From Bacteroidales bacterium (GTDB lineage: Bacteria > Bacteroidota > Bacteroidia > Bacteroidales > UBA10428), in NCBI GenBank assembly GCA_016935355.1, contig JAFGRC010000056.1, positions 1-57,820 on the forward strand: 57,820 nt of DNA. Direction: 5' to 3'. Shown in pieces: positions 19,401-27,568 of the stretch. Position numbers and translations under genes: made by a program. Numbering within the stretch: the first letter of the stretch is position 1; every line of letters begins with the position of its first letter. The notes under the pieces were generated by a model that was not told the origin of the DNA, searched no databases, and was given only the letters and a program-made list of their open reading frames with translations.

Positions 19401-19680
19401 ATGTTGTTCCCCTTATCAGAACTGAAACACCGCCGAGCGGTTTTCCGCTATCCCCGTTCAGGACAGTGCCCCTGACCACCTGCTGCTGATTTGCTTCGAC
19501 GCTGTTCCGCATTCCGGTAACATCAGAATGATCAGCCAAAGTATTGTGGTAAACAAACGGAGCGCATACCGTTACTTGTGACAGTCCTCTTGCAGGAATC
19601 ACCATTACAGCCATCTGGAGGAAAAACGAGATCAACTTCAGGATGAAGGATATTTTATGTGACCATTTGCGTTTAATCAT
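16495..19680 (-). CDS. SusC/RagA family TonB-dependent receptor
   Basis: Start at ATG 19680, which gives a normal signal peptide (MIKRKWSHKISFILKLISFF); the frame also allows a start 7 codons earlier. The product (1061 residues) has the carboxypeptidase-regulatory-like domain (about 50-130: VVRGTVLNGDSGKPLGGVSV), a plug with IRGFGSFGSCDPLYIIDGIP and the SusC hallmark AAIYGGRAAGGVIVITTNRG, and a long beta-barrel ending in an aromatic strand (FGLNMSF). Such receptors import oligosaccharides or peptides with a SusD lipoprotein. No susD follows: the next gene downstream is a nucleotide-sugar dehydrogenase. Two broken glucan hydrolase genes lie nearby (11326-12501 and 20044-20690), suggesting the remains of a polysaccharide utilisation locus. 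Confidence 0.92.
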   Translation of the reverse strand: MIKRKWSHKISFILKLISFFLQMAVMVIPARGLSQVTVCAPFVYHNTLADHSDVTGMRNSVEANQQQVVRGTVLNGDSGKPLGGVSVLIRGTTSGTITGEDGSFAVTIASDARMLIFSLEGYQKQEIVVSGRSVVNVIMVEETRDLNKMVITGYAPERKKDITGSVSLVNTASMLRTPSAFTSVQLQGRTAGVNVSSEGSVSGLPEVRIRGFGSFGSCDPLYIIDGIPGDIGRLNPNDIETVQVLKDASSAAIYGGRAAGGVIVITTNRGVAGPLKLDVNYYFGINYVSKNDFPDLLDAEEWGDLYWLQMEGAGRTYDDGNWWHPQYGNGPEPLIPEYILVNDNGSRTGGTILESLRISDPELFAEYVDPENYDFATHQIVKAGNTDWFGEVYNPASMHNLQINISGGKERVQYLMSGNFFDRDHVADRYTFFRRYTLRSNAAFNGSRISFGENIQVSYSEGRNAGNGNAWNMPSLCPVYDIARNPASSAAPGIISTGMGNPVTNAWRNRFDGDYYYGVFGNAFVDVTLLRGVIFHSSIGMNHLSGINKNYTMATYEHAENYPAPSILSKNWGHHTNWIFTNTLNYSKTSGFHNVKILLGTEYLDTYVQDLNSAREAYEIDDEARKDAIIQATTGTYFDHSWFSIFGRVDYNFSGKYLINVTLRSDRPSGPEDDNKYHYFPAVAAGWRISGERLMENLTWLNDLKLRAGHGVTGNLNAIMEKVISTNLGLDATLLAGNISMNFDYYIKRSKDLLVGSPTAEPLIYTGEMQNRGVDATFTWRGKIAGELGYEVAADFSAYKNEVLKLTENPSSAIAGGGTRMGYVTLTKQGYPVSMFYGYRIEGFFNSQAEVDAYNAATMNTWLPPAEGRWKIEDVNGDHVINDNDRTYIGDPHPDFQVGFYVFLTYRNLDLSGFIFWNQGGDIFNLIRYNIDFNTFQYNRSTRMLYESWTPENTNARLPKHDLNDLYSNKYATDYFVEDATYIRLKQLQIGYTLPSELTNRFNVRSLRIYLQTENIWTYIKDHTGLDPGISISGPGGSSMGIYNGGDPAPKQIIFGLNMSF

Positions 19681-20043
19681 TTCAATAATTATAGTCACCA
19701 TTCTGTCATGCTATGGTATGTGCATTTTGGGGAGATCATTTTCATGTGATCATTGTTATTTAACCGCTTGGGTGTGATCATGGTCCAAACCCCATCATCA
19801 TATGACAATAAAATGCAAACATTTAAATGTGCAAAATATGAATCAGGCTTACAAATTTATGTGAAATCAAAAATATATGCCATAATGAAGTGAACCGGAT
19901 ATTCTGACGGCATATTATGATGATCAGCAAAATATTTCGTAATTTTTCTTTTTCGGGAATCCCGGTCTGAAGTATAAATTATACACAACCAATACTGATC
20001 TTACCGGTCAATGCTCATGAATAACAATCTTAAACCATCAACG
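19681..20043. other. Gap between SusC and the GH144-like relic; short direct repeat
   Basis: No gene seen. TGTGATCAT occurs twice, at 19745-19753 and 19773-19781, 28 bases apart and 65-100 bases upstream of the SusC start, where a regulator could bind. The half-site resembles a CRP/FNR-type TGTGA element, but no matching second arm is present, so this is only a note. Confidence 0.2.
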
Positions 20044-20690
20044 ATGTACAGAATTGTTTTATTTTTATTACTACCCCGGAATGGCCAGAGAACGTTACCA
20101 TATGGATGGCATTTACCCCGGGAATGATAAAAATGTGGTAACAACCGGACGAACAGGATTCGGACTGAGGTTCTTATTGCCGGTATTGAAAGGGATTATA
20201 TTACCAGGGAGGAGGGTTTCAGAAGATTTTCGAAGATCGTGGATTTTCTGGAGCAGGCTGACCGGTTCCATGGCATCTGGCCGCACTGGATTTACGGAGA
20301 GACGGGCAGGATTAAACCTTTCAGTCAGAAAGACAACGGAGCTGACGGAGTGGAATCTGACTATCTTTTTCAGGGACTGTTGATGGTAAGGCAGTATTTC
20401 ACGAATGGCAACGAACAGGAAAGAGCGCTGGCGGAGCGGATTGACCGGCTTTGGAGAGAAGCTGAATGGGACTGGTTCAGAAAGGATAATGAAAACGTGC
20501 TTTACTGGCACTGGTCGGCTGAATACAACTGGTTTCCAAAAAGATATCTGTCTATTGACCGGGGACCCATTACAGTGATGATCGAGAACTACCGTTCCGG
20601 ACTCGTGTGGATTTTTTCATGTCTTGTTCCCAAGTACAGACCGGTTTGGAAGAACTGGGATTTATATTTGGGATCCCACCCAATTATTGA
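20044..20690 (+). pseudogene. Glycoamylase/GH144-like glucan hydrolase relic
   Basis: Pieces of one protein are spread over shifting frames. A signal-like start (MYRIVLFLLL) at 20044 is followed by YYYPGMARERY, YPGNDKNVVTTGRTGFGL, then in the next frame IAGIERDYITREEGF, FLEQADRFHGIWPHWIYGE, PFSQKDNGADGVESDYLFQG, LWREAEWDWFR and YWHWSAEYNWF. The read then jumps to the C-terminal SIDRGPITVMIENYRSGLVW and, after one more slip at about 20613, FMSCSQVQTGLEELGF with a stop at 20688-20690. These are landmarks of the PF10091 glycoamylase/GH144 family (beta-1,2-glucanase-like), whose central about 200 residues are missing. Non-functional. Confidence 0.83.
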
Positions 20691-20855
20691 TTTTTATAAA
20701 AGTAACTTTCTTAATAAATACATCGTTTAAATGGGTGGATTCATTCTGATTGTTTAATGATAACATTAAAACCAGAATGGATCAAAATTTTTATAAAACA
20801 ACAAAATTCCACAAATTTTATCCAAATTCGTGGCTTCGTTAAAAAATAAAACTAT

Positions 20856-21881
20856 ATGAGAAAAGCGTTGCGATTTCTGATCGTGTTGACAGCACTGATG
20901 ACAGGATCATGTGCTACCGTGAGGATGATTGACTATTCCCAGACCTCTGTTCCCCAGGAAGGTGGATATCAGTTCAGACAGATCACGTCCGAGGAGCAGT
21001 CTGTCTGGGGTCCGATGGTGAAAAAGGAAAACGGTAAACTTCAATGGTTCACCGGTGCCATGTTCGATATCTCGGAAGATGGGGAAAAAATTGTATACAT
21101 TGCAGGTACTCCCGGCCAAAATGAAGGCAATGTCTATGTCAGGTCAACCGCAGGGGGAAGGAGCTCTGTTCAGAGAACCTTTAACATCTCCGCTTCCAGC
21201 CCAAGCTTCTCACCTGATGGAAATTCGATAAGCTTCAGCGGTACATTTCCCGGTCAGACCAAGTCAAATATCTGTGTCATCAATACCAATGAAGGGAGTG
21301 CAATACAACACCTGACTGAATCTCAATCTGGGCTTGCCACTGAACCTGTTTTCTCCTCTGACGGGGAACGGATTTTTTATACCCGGGGTATATCAACAAC
21401 TTCCTATGTGGGAACAACACCCTATACAACAGTGTTATATTCCATCTGGTCGATGAATAAGAACACCTCCATCACAACACAGTATGTTGAAGGTTCATCC
21501 CCTGACTATATAACCGGCGACAAACTTCTTTTCACCAAGGTTAATGTTACAACCGGTAACGGTGAAATATGGATGCTTGACCTTAATTCAGGACAGGAAA
21601 CGTTAATTCTGAGGGATAATGAGCGCGGTTTTTCCACCCCAAAAATATCTCCCGACGGCAGGAGTCTTTTGTGCACCGGCGCTTCCACCAGTGCCGAAGG
21701 ACCGAACCTTGACATTTATCAGATAAATATTGATGGTACCGGTCTGAAGCAGATAACCTTTCATCCGGGTACGGATGCATCACCGGTCTGGGCACCCGAT
21801 GGCAAATCAATATATTTTATCTCTCAGAGGGGCACGCCTAAAGGAACTTATAATATCTGGAGTATTGACTTAACCGAATAA
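20856..21881 (+). CDS. TolB-like beta-propeller (PD40-repeat) lipoprotein
   Basis: A 341-residue protein with a signal ending in a relaxed lipobox (ALMTGSC, Cys19). At least five PD40 blades are visible: FDISEDGEKIVYIAG, PSFSPDGNSISFSG, PVFSSDGERIFYTRG, PKISPDGRSLLCTG and PVWAPDGKSIYFIS. The fold matches the TolB C-terminal propeller, usually a binding platform for proteins or ligands in the periplasm. The gene ends 8 bases before an outer-membrane barrel gene, so the two form an operon and may work as a lipoprotein/barrel pair. No enzyme motif is present. Confidence 0.82.
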   Translation: MRKALRFLIVLTALMTGSCATVRMIDYSQTSVPQEGGYQFRQITSEEQSVWGPMVKKENGKLQWFTGAMFDISEDGEKIVYIAGTPGQNEGNVYVRSTAGGRSSVQRTFNISASSPSFSPDGNSISFSGTFPGQTKSNICVINTNEGSAIQHLTESQSGLATEPVFSSDGERIFYTRGISTTSYVGTTPYTTVLYSIWSMNKNTSITTQYVEGSSPDYITGDKLLFTKVNVTTGNGEIWMLDLNSGQETLILRDNERGFSTPKISPDGRSLLCTGASTSAEGPNLDIYQINIDGTGLKQITFHPGTDASPVWAPDGKSIYFISQRGTPKGTYNIWSIDLTE

Positions 21882-21888
21882 TTTTACT

Positions 21889-22680
21889 ATGAAACGAGCA
21901 TCGATAAGAATGATTTATGCAGCAACCATGATGTTGCTGACCGGCATGACTGGCATGGCACAGATGGTTGGCGGAGGGGCTGCCGGGACTGCCTCTTCAA
22001 CAGAGTCAGCAAAATTCACAGGCTTTTTTGTTAAGGCAGGTGCTGCCATACCGGTCTCAGAATTTAAAATCATACCGGAATTTGACAACACCACTCCGTC
22101 TGAGTGGGACGAGATGCCGGTCAGCAGTGGTAATATGGGAGCCAAAACGGGGTTTTATATCGAGGCAGGTATTGCGCTTAATCTTATGAACAGCAGTGAT
22201 CAGGATAATCTTTTTGGTTTTTATTACTATCCCATAATTGCAGCCTTCTGGCAGACATCTCTCGACTGGAGTGAAACCGGAGATATTTTCACCGAGAAAT
22301 CCATCTATACAAAACCGTTCAGGATTTTAGATATTGGTCAGCGTTATGGACTTATGATAAATCCGGTAAAGGATCTCTCCTTTGGACTTTATTACAGGCC
22401 TGGTTTGATCATACCATTTGATTTTGAGACAGTCAGTGAAAGTGACTTTCTCCTGACCGGAAGCATGACAACATCAGATGATGCACCTGTATTCATGATG
22501 TCTCATTCCGGAGGTATTTCAGTCAGTTACTCCATTCTGTCCCTGTCAGCCGAGTTGTATTTTGCCCGTCCGACAATGGACGTGACATACGCATACACAG
22601 GAATGGGTGTTGCTTCAACAACCTTTACCGGCAAAATACCTGTGCGGTTACTGAATCTTTCATTGGCTGTTACTTTCTGA
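21889..22680 (+). CDS. Outer-membrane beta-barrel protein of unknown function
   Basis: A 263-residue protein with a signal peptide ending GMAQ (about residue 25). The mature part begins with a Gly/Ala/Ser/Thr-rich stretch (VGGGAAGTASSTESAKF), then shows about 10 alternating amphipathic strands (GFYIEAGIALNLM, YGLMINPVKDLSFGLYYRPG, LSAELYFARPTMDV) and ends in an aromatic strand (LLNLSLAVTF). This fits an outer-membrane barrel. It is the second gene of an operon with the PD40 lipoprotein. No named family was recognised. Confidence 0.65.
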   Translation: MKRASIRMIYAATMMLLTGMTGMAQMVGGGAAGTASSTESAKFTGFFVKAGAAIPVSEFKIIPEFDNTTPSEWDEMPVSSGNMGAKTGFYIEAGIALNLMNSSDQDNLFGFYYYPIIAAFWQTSLDWSETGDIFTEKSIYTKPFRILDIGQRYGLMINPVKDLSFGLYYRPGLIIPFDFETVSESDFLLTGSMTTSDDAPVFMMSHSGGISVSYSILSLSAELYFARPTMDVTYAYTGMGVASTTFTGKIPVRLLNLSLAVTF

Positions 22681-22917
22681 TCAGAAAAATATGCATATGC
22701 ATCACCATTTTGAGAACCTGACCAGTATTCAGCTTTCGGAACCACAACATGCTTTCCTATATTGTTGAAGATTAAAAACTGCAGCATTATTGTATCATTG
22801 AAATGTCATAAGACAAAACCCATATCTGAATTCCACCTTAATGAGGTAATGCATAGCTGTATTTCAGCTTATTTTGACTAATTTTAAACCAGCATTATGT
22901 TGTTAATTACACGGAAC

Positions 22918-23463
22918 ATGATAAAAATAGCCATTATTTCCCCGAGTGTCAGAAAGGGCAGGAACAGTCACAGAGTTGCGCTGTACATCAGAAATTTCAT
23001 GGAGGAAAGAAATATCGCAACACCAGTATTGGTGGATCTCGCTGCATACAATTTTCCATTGTTTGATGAAAGACTGAAGAATCAGGAAACCCCATCTGAA
23101 GGAATGCTCGATTTTGCTGAAAAAATAGAATCCAGCGGCGGAGTGATCATCATCACTCCCGAATACAACGGAGGTTATCCGGCCAGCTTAAAAAATGCCG
23201 TTGATCTTCTGTATGGTCAATGGCAGCGTAAACCTGTTGCTTTTATAAGTGTTTCCGACGGAAATTTCGGAGGTACCCAGGCAATCACTGCGCTTCAGTT
23301 TGTATTCTGGAAAATCGGTGCCTTGTCCGTACCCGTGTCTTTTCGCATTCCGTATGTCCAGAATGCCTTCGATGAGAGCGGCACACCTGCGGATAAAGAT
23401 GCCATGGACAAAAGAACCTCCGCCTTCATTAAAGAACTGCTCAAGCTTGCGGAAATGAAATAA
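22918..23463 (+). CDS. NADPH-dependent FMN reductase
   Basis: The ATG at 22918 is preferred because MIKIAIISPSVRKGRNSHRV begins the flavodoxin-like fold directly; an upstream ATG would add 7 residues. The 181-residue product has the FMN phosphate loop SPSVRKGRNS, the middle loop TPEYNGGYPASLKNAVD and the isoalloxazine-contacting GGTQA segment. The family reduces FMN (or quinones and azo compounds) with NAD(P)H in the cytoplasm. It stands alone, with 237 bases of non-coding sequence upstream. Confidence 0.87.
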   Translation: MIKIAIISPSVRKGRNSHRVALYIRNFMEERNIATPVLVDLAAYNFPLFDERLKNQETPSEGMLDFAEKIESSGGVIIITPEYNGGYPASLKNAVDLLYGQWQRKPVAFISVSDGNFGGTQAITALQFVFWKIGALSVPVSFRIPYVQNAFDESGTPADKDAMDKRTSAFIKELLKLAEMK

Positions 23464-23711
23464 ATTCATCCTGATTATTTTTCCAATTGGTATTATCCGG
23501 TCAATAATCACTATTGATACGGAATAAAGAGATGAACTTAATACCATTGCCAAGATGGATTCCCTCTTCTCCAGGAAAATACAAAAAAGTATTTAATTGA
23601 AAAAAAACTCAATCTGCAAATAATTTGCACATTGGGCACATATCTTTAATTTGTAAAATTGAAACCTACGGTTTTGATCGTTTTTTATAGGCAATATTTC
23701 TAAACATTGAT

Positions 23712-23933
23712 ATGAAACCAGTTAAATTATTTGCTGATTTTTTGATTTTATTTGTTTTTCTATTTGTTGGGATTTCATTGATGGATTTTATTATTGATTA
23801 TTTCTTTCTTTCCAGAGGTTTGAAAGAGACCATATTATCAGGCGATAGATTCATTATAATGAACTACTTGTTAACATCCCTAATTGTTACGCTTATTGCA
23901 ACCTTTTATAAATATAGAAAAAGGAGAAACTGA
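23712..23933 (+). CDS. Small two-helix membrane protein
   Basis: A 73-residue protein with two hydrophobic segments (about 8-30, LILFVFLFVGISLMDFIIDY, and about 48-65, MNYLLTSLIVTLIATFYKY) and a basic C-terminal tail (RKRRN). It has an ATG with AT-rich upstream sequence and lies convergent to the barrel gene at 23990-24739. No family was recognised. The clear hydrophobic pattern makes a real membrane protein more likely than chance. Confidence 0.55.
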   Translation: MKPVKLFADFLILFVFLFVGISLMDFIIDYFFLSRGLKETILSGDRFIIMNYLLTSLIVTLIATFYKYRKRRN

Positions 23934-23989
23934 TTCTGTTACGTCATGATAAATGAGAAACTGACTCCAAGAGAAAATGTCTGATCGGA

Positions 23990-24739
23990 TCAGAGGTATA
24001 AAAACACACCAAAAGCGGCGTAATGGAATAAAGCAAAATTATATACTTCATCATTATCCGCACCTCCTTCAAGAATCCGGTATCCTGCTTTTAATCCCAC
24101 ACGGTCAGATATCCGGTATGTTGCAGCAATCAACACATCCTCAGCTCTTCCCTGTTTAGCCGCCAGGGCATCGCCATCTATCAAAATACCAAGATTTTCT
24201 TCCGGGCGCCATAACAATCTGAAATTGATAATAGGAACAAAACCCACATTCGTTTTTTCACTCTTTAAACCTGATGATTCAAGGGCAATTTTTGCATCCC
24301 GTATTTTTGCAGTGAAACCTAATCCGAAATCAAGTTTCGGTTTTTTTATTATATCATAACGGTAGGTCAGCCTGTATGAATTGAACTTGTAAAATGCACT
24401 TATTTCGGTGTTGGATGGGAAATTTTCTCCCTCAAACAAAATATCCTTTGGCACACTCCCTTCCGATTTAATCTCAAGGGGAGCAAACAATAACGAAAAT
24501 GTATGCCGGGAATTTATTGTATAGTTCGCTCTGATCCTGTAAAATATTTGTGGATTTGCATTCAGATCCTGATTTAATGAGAAAAAAGTACCCTGATTTC
24601 CGGGAATACGCACGTCATTATAACCCGTGAAAACAATACCTGCCTCAAAATCAAAAACAACCTGGGCATTCGAAGTCATTGCAGGAATAATGATCAGAAA
24701 AAGAAGTAATTTTATAGAAATAGTGAATATCTTTAACAT
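23990..24739 (-). CDS. Outer-membrane beta-barrel protein
   Basis: A 249-residue protein with a signal peptide ending TSNAQ (about residue 26). The mature part has repeated amphipathic strands (AGIVFTGYNDVRI, YRIRANYTINSRHTFSLLF, YRLTYRYDIIKKPKLDFGLGF, AFGVFLYL at the end), as in small outer-membrane barrels of Bacteroidota. A candidate -7 element TACTTTTG is on the minus strand at 24763-24770. It is monocistronic. No substrate or partner is suggested by its neighbours. Confidence 0.7.
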   Translation of the reverse strand: MLKIFTISIKLLLFLIIIPAMTSNAQVVFDFEAGIVFTGYNDVRIPGNQGTFFSLNQDLNANPQIFYRIRANYTINSRHTFSLLFAPLEIKSEGSVPKDILFEGENFPSNTEISAFYKFNSYRLTYRYDIIKKPKLDFGLGFTAKIRDAKIALESSGLKSEKTNVGFVPIINFRLLWRPEENLGILIDGDALAAKQGRAEDVLIAATYRISDRVGLKAGYRILEGGADNDEVYNFALFHYAAFGVFLYL

Positions 24740-24762
24740 ATGCCTGTATTTTAAGTTTGAAC

Positions 24763-24770
24763 CAAAAGTA
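24763..24770 (-). promoter_or_regulatory. Candidate -7 promoter element (TAnnTTTG type)
   Basis: On the minus strand this reads TACTTTTG, matching the Bacteroidota -7 consensus TAnnTTTG, 24 bases upstream of the start codon at 24739. A -33 TTTG is not clear; TTCG lies about 23 bases further upstream. The rest of the 310-base gap (24740-25049) holds no gene I recognise. Confidence 0.4.
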
Positions 24771-25049
24771 TGTAATATTGAATACTAAACACCCGAAGCA
24801 TAATAATTGTTTAATTTTCGATTTTAAAAATTAAACATTATTAAAGGAATAATCTGATACATAACCAGTTTGAATGAAACCATTCCAGAAACCGGAACGC
24901 CCGAAAGGAAAGTTTTATGCATTTGTCTTATTCACGATTTCCGGCCGATATCATGCCGGTCAGCATTGATTGCAGGATTTGCGGCATTCATCAGGGTATT
25001 CCCCTTAACAAAATGACGACTTTATTGTTTATCCATAAAAAGGGGAATT

Positions 25050-26225
25050 ATGAAACGTCATGTTGTTTCCTTCTTTATTCCTTCCATTTTAATATTACTG
25101 CTTCTCAATAACTGCCAATCAACATCCAGTCAGGTTATGATCGGTGCTGTTGAAATTGACACCCACTCGGTTGCTACGGGACTGGATACACCATGGGAAA
25201 TCCTGTGGGGTCCGGATAATCACATCTGGATAACAGAAAGACCGGGCTTTGTAAGCAGACTGAACCCTGAAAACAGTAAACATGACTATTTGCTGACCAT
25301 ACAGGATGTTCATGAAGAAAGTGAATCCGGATTACTGGGGATGGTCCTGCACCCCGATTTTCCCGGCACTCCTTATGTGTATCTCGTGTATAATTATTAT
25401 TCAGGTGGTATCAGGGAACGCATTGTTCGTTACCGGTATACTGGTACAGTGCTGGTTGAACCCTTTGTACTGCTCGAAGGCATCCCGGGTGCAAGAAATC
25501 ATAACGGATCAAGACTCGTCATTGATGGCGATTATAAACTGTATGTCACAACCGGTGATGCAGGCAACGGTTCTTCCGCTCAGGATCTTTCATCGCTCAA
25601 TGGTAAAATACTTCGTATGAACCTCGATGGCAGTGTCCCGGATGACAACCCTGTAGCCGGCAGTTATATCTGGTCATGGGGCCACCGCAATCCGCAGGGA
25701 CTCGTCCTTACCTCTGACGGAAGATTGTTCAGTTCGGAACACGGACCCAATAATGATGATGAAGTAAATCTGATTGAAAAAGGAGGCAATTACGGATGGC
25801 CTGAAGTGCATGGATTTTGTGATACGCCTTCAGAAAAAGCTTTCTGCAATTCATACGACATGATCGAACCGCTGTATACCTGGACGCCAACCCTGGCGGT
25901 TGCTGGAATTGATTTTTATGAAAGTGACATGATTTCGGCCTGGAAGAACAGCATTTTAATTACGAATCTGAAAGCAAGCGAACTTATAAGCCTGAGTCTG
26001 GATGATGGGGGACAAACCGTACAAACGGTTTCAACATGGTTTGACAACTGGTTTGGAAGACTCAGGGATTTATGCATTTCACCCGACGGAAGGGTATTTC
26101 TGGCAGTGAGCAACCGTGACGGCAGAGGCTCGCCGGATGCCGGTGACGACCGGATTGTTCAGATCAGCGCTGATGTTTTTGCGGATAATCCTCTTTTTAT
26201 ATCAAAAAGTCAAGTCAACCGTTAA
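25050..26225 (+). CDS. PQQ-dependent glucose/sorbosone dehydrogenase-family lipoprotein
   Basis: A 391-residue protein with a lipoprotein signal (ILLLLNNC, Cys22). The beta-propeller of soluble PQQ glucose/aldose sugar dehydrogenases (GSDH, PF07995) is clear: GLDTPWEILW, WITERPGFVSRL, GLLGMVLHPDF, the active-site HNGSRL, WGHRNPQGL and the metal-site region EHGPNNDDEVN. Family members oxidise aldoses at C1 in the periplasm and pass electrons to the respiratory chain. It appears monocistronic. Which sugar it uses, or whether it binds PQQ in this host, is not shown by the sequence; no PQQ biosynthesis gene is in the window. Confidence 0.88.
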   Translation: MKRHVVSFFIPSILILLLLNNCQSTSSQVMIGAVEIDTHSVATGLDTPWEILWGPDNHIWITERPGFVSRLNPENSKHDYLLTIQDVHEESESGLLGMVLHPDFPGTPYVYLVYNYYSGGIRERIVRYRYTGTVLVEPFVLLEGIPGARNHNGSRLVIDGDYKLYVTTGDAGNGSSAQDLSSLNGKILRMNLDGSVPDDNPVAGSYIWSWGHRNPQGLVLTSDGRLFSSEHGPNNDDEVNLIEKGGNYGWPEVHGFCDTPSEKAFCNSYDMIEPLYTWTPTLAVAGIDFYESDMISAWKNSILITNLKASELISLSLDDGGQTVQTVSTWFDNWFGRLRDLCISPDGRVFLAVSNRDGRGSPDAGDDRIVQISADVFADNPLFISKSQVNR

Positions 26226-26243
26226 ATTTGTGTTTTATTGCAA

Positions 26244-27365
26244 TCAGAGATTTTTGTAATAAATTCTGTAACGCTTATAAACCAGCCCCTGAAGCCTCTC
26301 ATATTCGGCAAGCATTTTTGTGTTCGTCTCAAGCACCAAATGACTGTCAACCATTTCATATTTGTGCCTGGACGCTGACTGGTATATTTTCATACCCAGA
26401 ATTGCGCCCAGTCCACGGTCACGATAATCGGGACGGATGGCTCCGAGTAACATTGTCAGGATCTTTGTTCTTTTTGCTTCCCTTAATATTTTGAATACAC
26501 CGAATGGATAGAGTCTCCCGTGCGCATTTCTGATACCTGCGGATATATCAGGTATTGCAAGGATAAATGCTGCAACCTGTTCATTTCCGTCAAGTATGAT
26601 CTTCACAAACTCAGGATTGATTATCGGAAGGTACCGTTTGGCAAAATAATTGATTTCACCTGAATCAAGTTCCAGGAATCCATATATGTCATTATATGTC
26701 TTGTTAATAAGTTCAAAGACAGGTTTGATGAAAGGTTTCAACGCTTTGCGGTTATTGAATTCAAGCAGTTTGAATTGATTGTTTTTATAAGTACGGTTAT
26801 AAACAGCTTCATAAAAATCAGCTATTCTTTTTTGAATGACAACTTTGTATTCAAGCAGGTCAATTTCCTTCTTGAATCCGCAATGATCCATGAGTTCAAC
26901 CATATATGGCAGACTATAGTTTGTTGCGATGACCATGGGCTCATTGAAACCCTCTATCATAAATCCCTGCGGATCCTTATCTGAAAAACCAAATGGACCG
27001 ACAATCCTGTTCATTCCCTGTTTCTTTGCCCATTCTTCAGCTGCATTGGTTAAAGCCAGGGCAACTTCATGATCATGGTAACATTCCAGAGCAAACATGC
27101 GTGCATTCAATTCCTTATGCAGCGTATTATAGGCATGATTAATGATTCCCATGATCCTTCCGAGCAGTTTACCATCCCTGTATGCAAGGTATAATACAGT
27201 ACTGCAATGTTCGAATGAACGGTTCTTCCCGGGATTATAAAAATCCCACTCGTCTTTATAAATGGGAGGAATCCAGTTTTTATGCTGTGCATGTATTTTT
27301 TCAGGAAGGTAAATGAAGCGTTGCAAATCTTTTCTTGAACTGACTTCACGGACAACAACTGCCAT
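26244..27365 (-). CDS. GNAT-fold acyltransferase-like protein (YghO-like), copy 1
   Basis: A 373-residue cytoplasmic protein. The N-terminal half has a GNAT-like core (YLAYRDGKLLGRIMGIINHAYN) and GPFGFSDKDPQGFMIEGF. The C-terminal half carries DYRDRGLGAILG (about 311-322), similar to the acyl-CoA pyrophosphate-binding loop of GNAT enzymes. It resembles the protein at 33058-34233 in layout (WAKKQGMNRIVGPFGF versus WLKENGMEAMDGPINF), so the two are distant paralogues. It is divergent from the methyltransferase that starts the lipid cluster. A substrate is not known; transfer of an acyl group from CoA in lipid synthesis is inferred from context. Confidence 0.65.
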   Translation of the reverse strand: MAVVVREVSSRKDLQRFIYLPEKIHAQHKNWIPPIYKDEWDFYNPGKNRSFEHCSTVLYLAYRDGKLLGRIMGIINHAYNTLHKELNARMFALECYHDHEVALALTNAAEEWAKKQGMNRIVGPFGFSDKDPQGFMIEGFNEPMVIATNYSLPYMVELMDHCGFKKEIDLLEYKVVIQKRIADFYEAVYNRTYKNNQFKLLEFNNRKALKPFIKPVFELINKTYNDIYGFLELDSGEINYFAKRYLPIINPEFVKIILDGNEQVAAFILAIPDISAGIRNAHGRLYPFGVFKILREAKRTKILTMLLGAIRPDYRDRGLGAILGMKIYQSASRHKYEMVDSHLVLETNTKMLAEYERLQGLVYKRYRIYYKNL

Positions 27366-27568
27366 ATATTATATTATAATCTTTGCAAAGAAAAGGATTT
27401 TTTGATACAACGAGGATCATCTTGAAAGAAAACGCAAAAATGAATGGATAGCAGTTATCAAATTTATTGTAAGTCTAATTTTTATCAGTGACTCCCCCAA
27501 AAAATTGAACCGGTATAAAACATAGTATCACGTATTTTTAATAATTTCAAAGCCAATTCATACTCGTA

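Noticed and set aside
19745-19781. TGTGATCAT direct repeats as a CRP/FNR site for SusC.
   Set aside because: There is no proper inverted second half, and 28-base spacing does not fit a known regulator. It is kept only as a note in the gap entry.
20239-20730. A 163-codon frame that could be listed as an intact hypothetical gene.
   Set aside because: Its sequence is the middle and end of a glycoamylase/GH144-like protein, with matching pieces continuing in other frames on both sides. It is a relic, not a gene.
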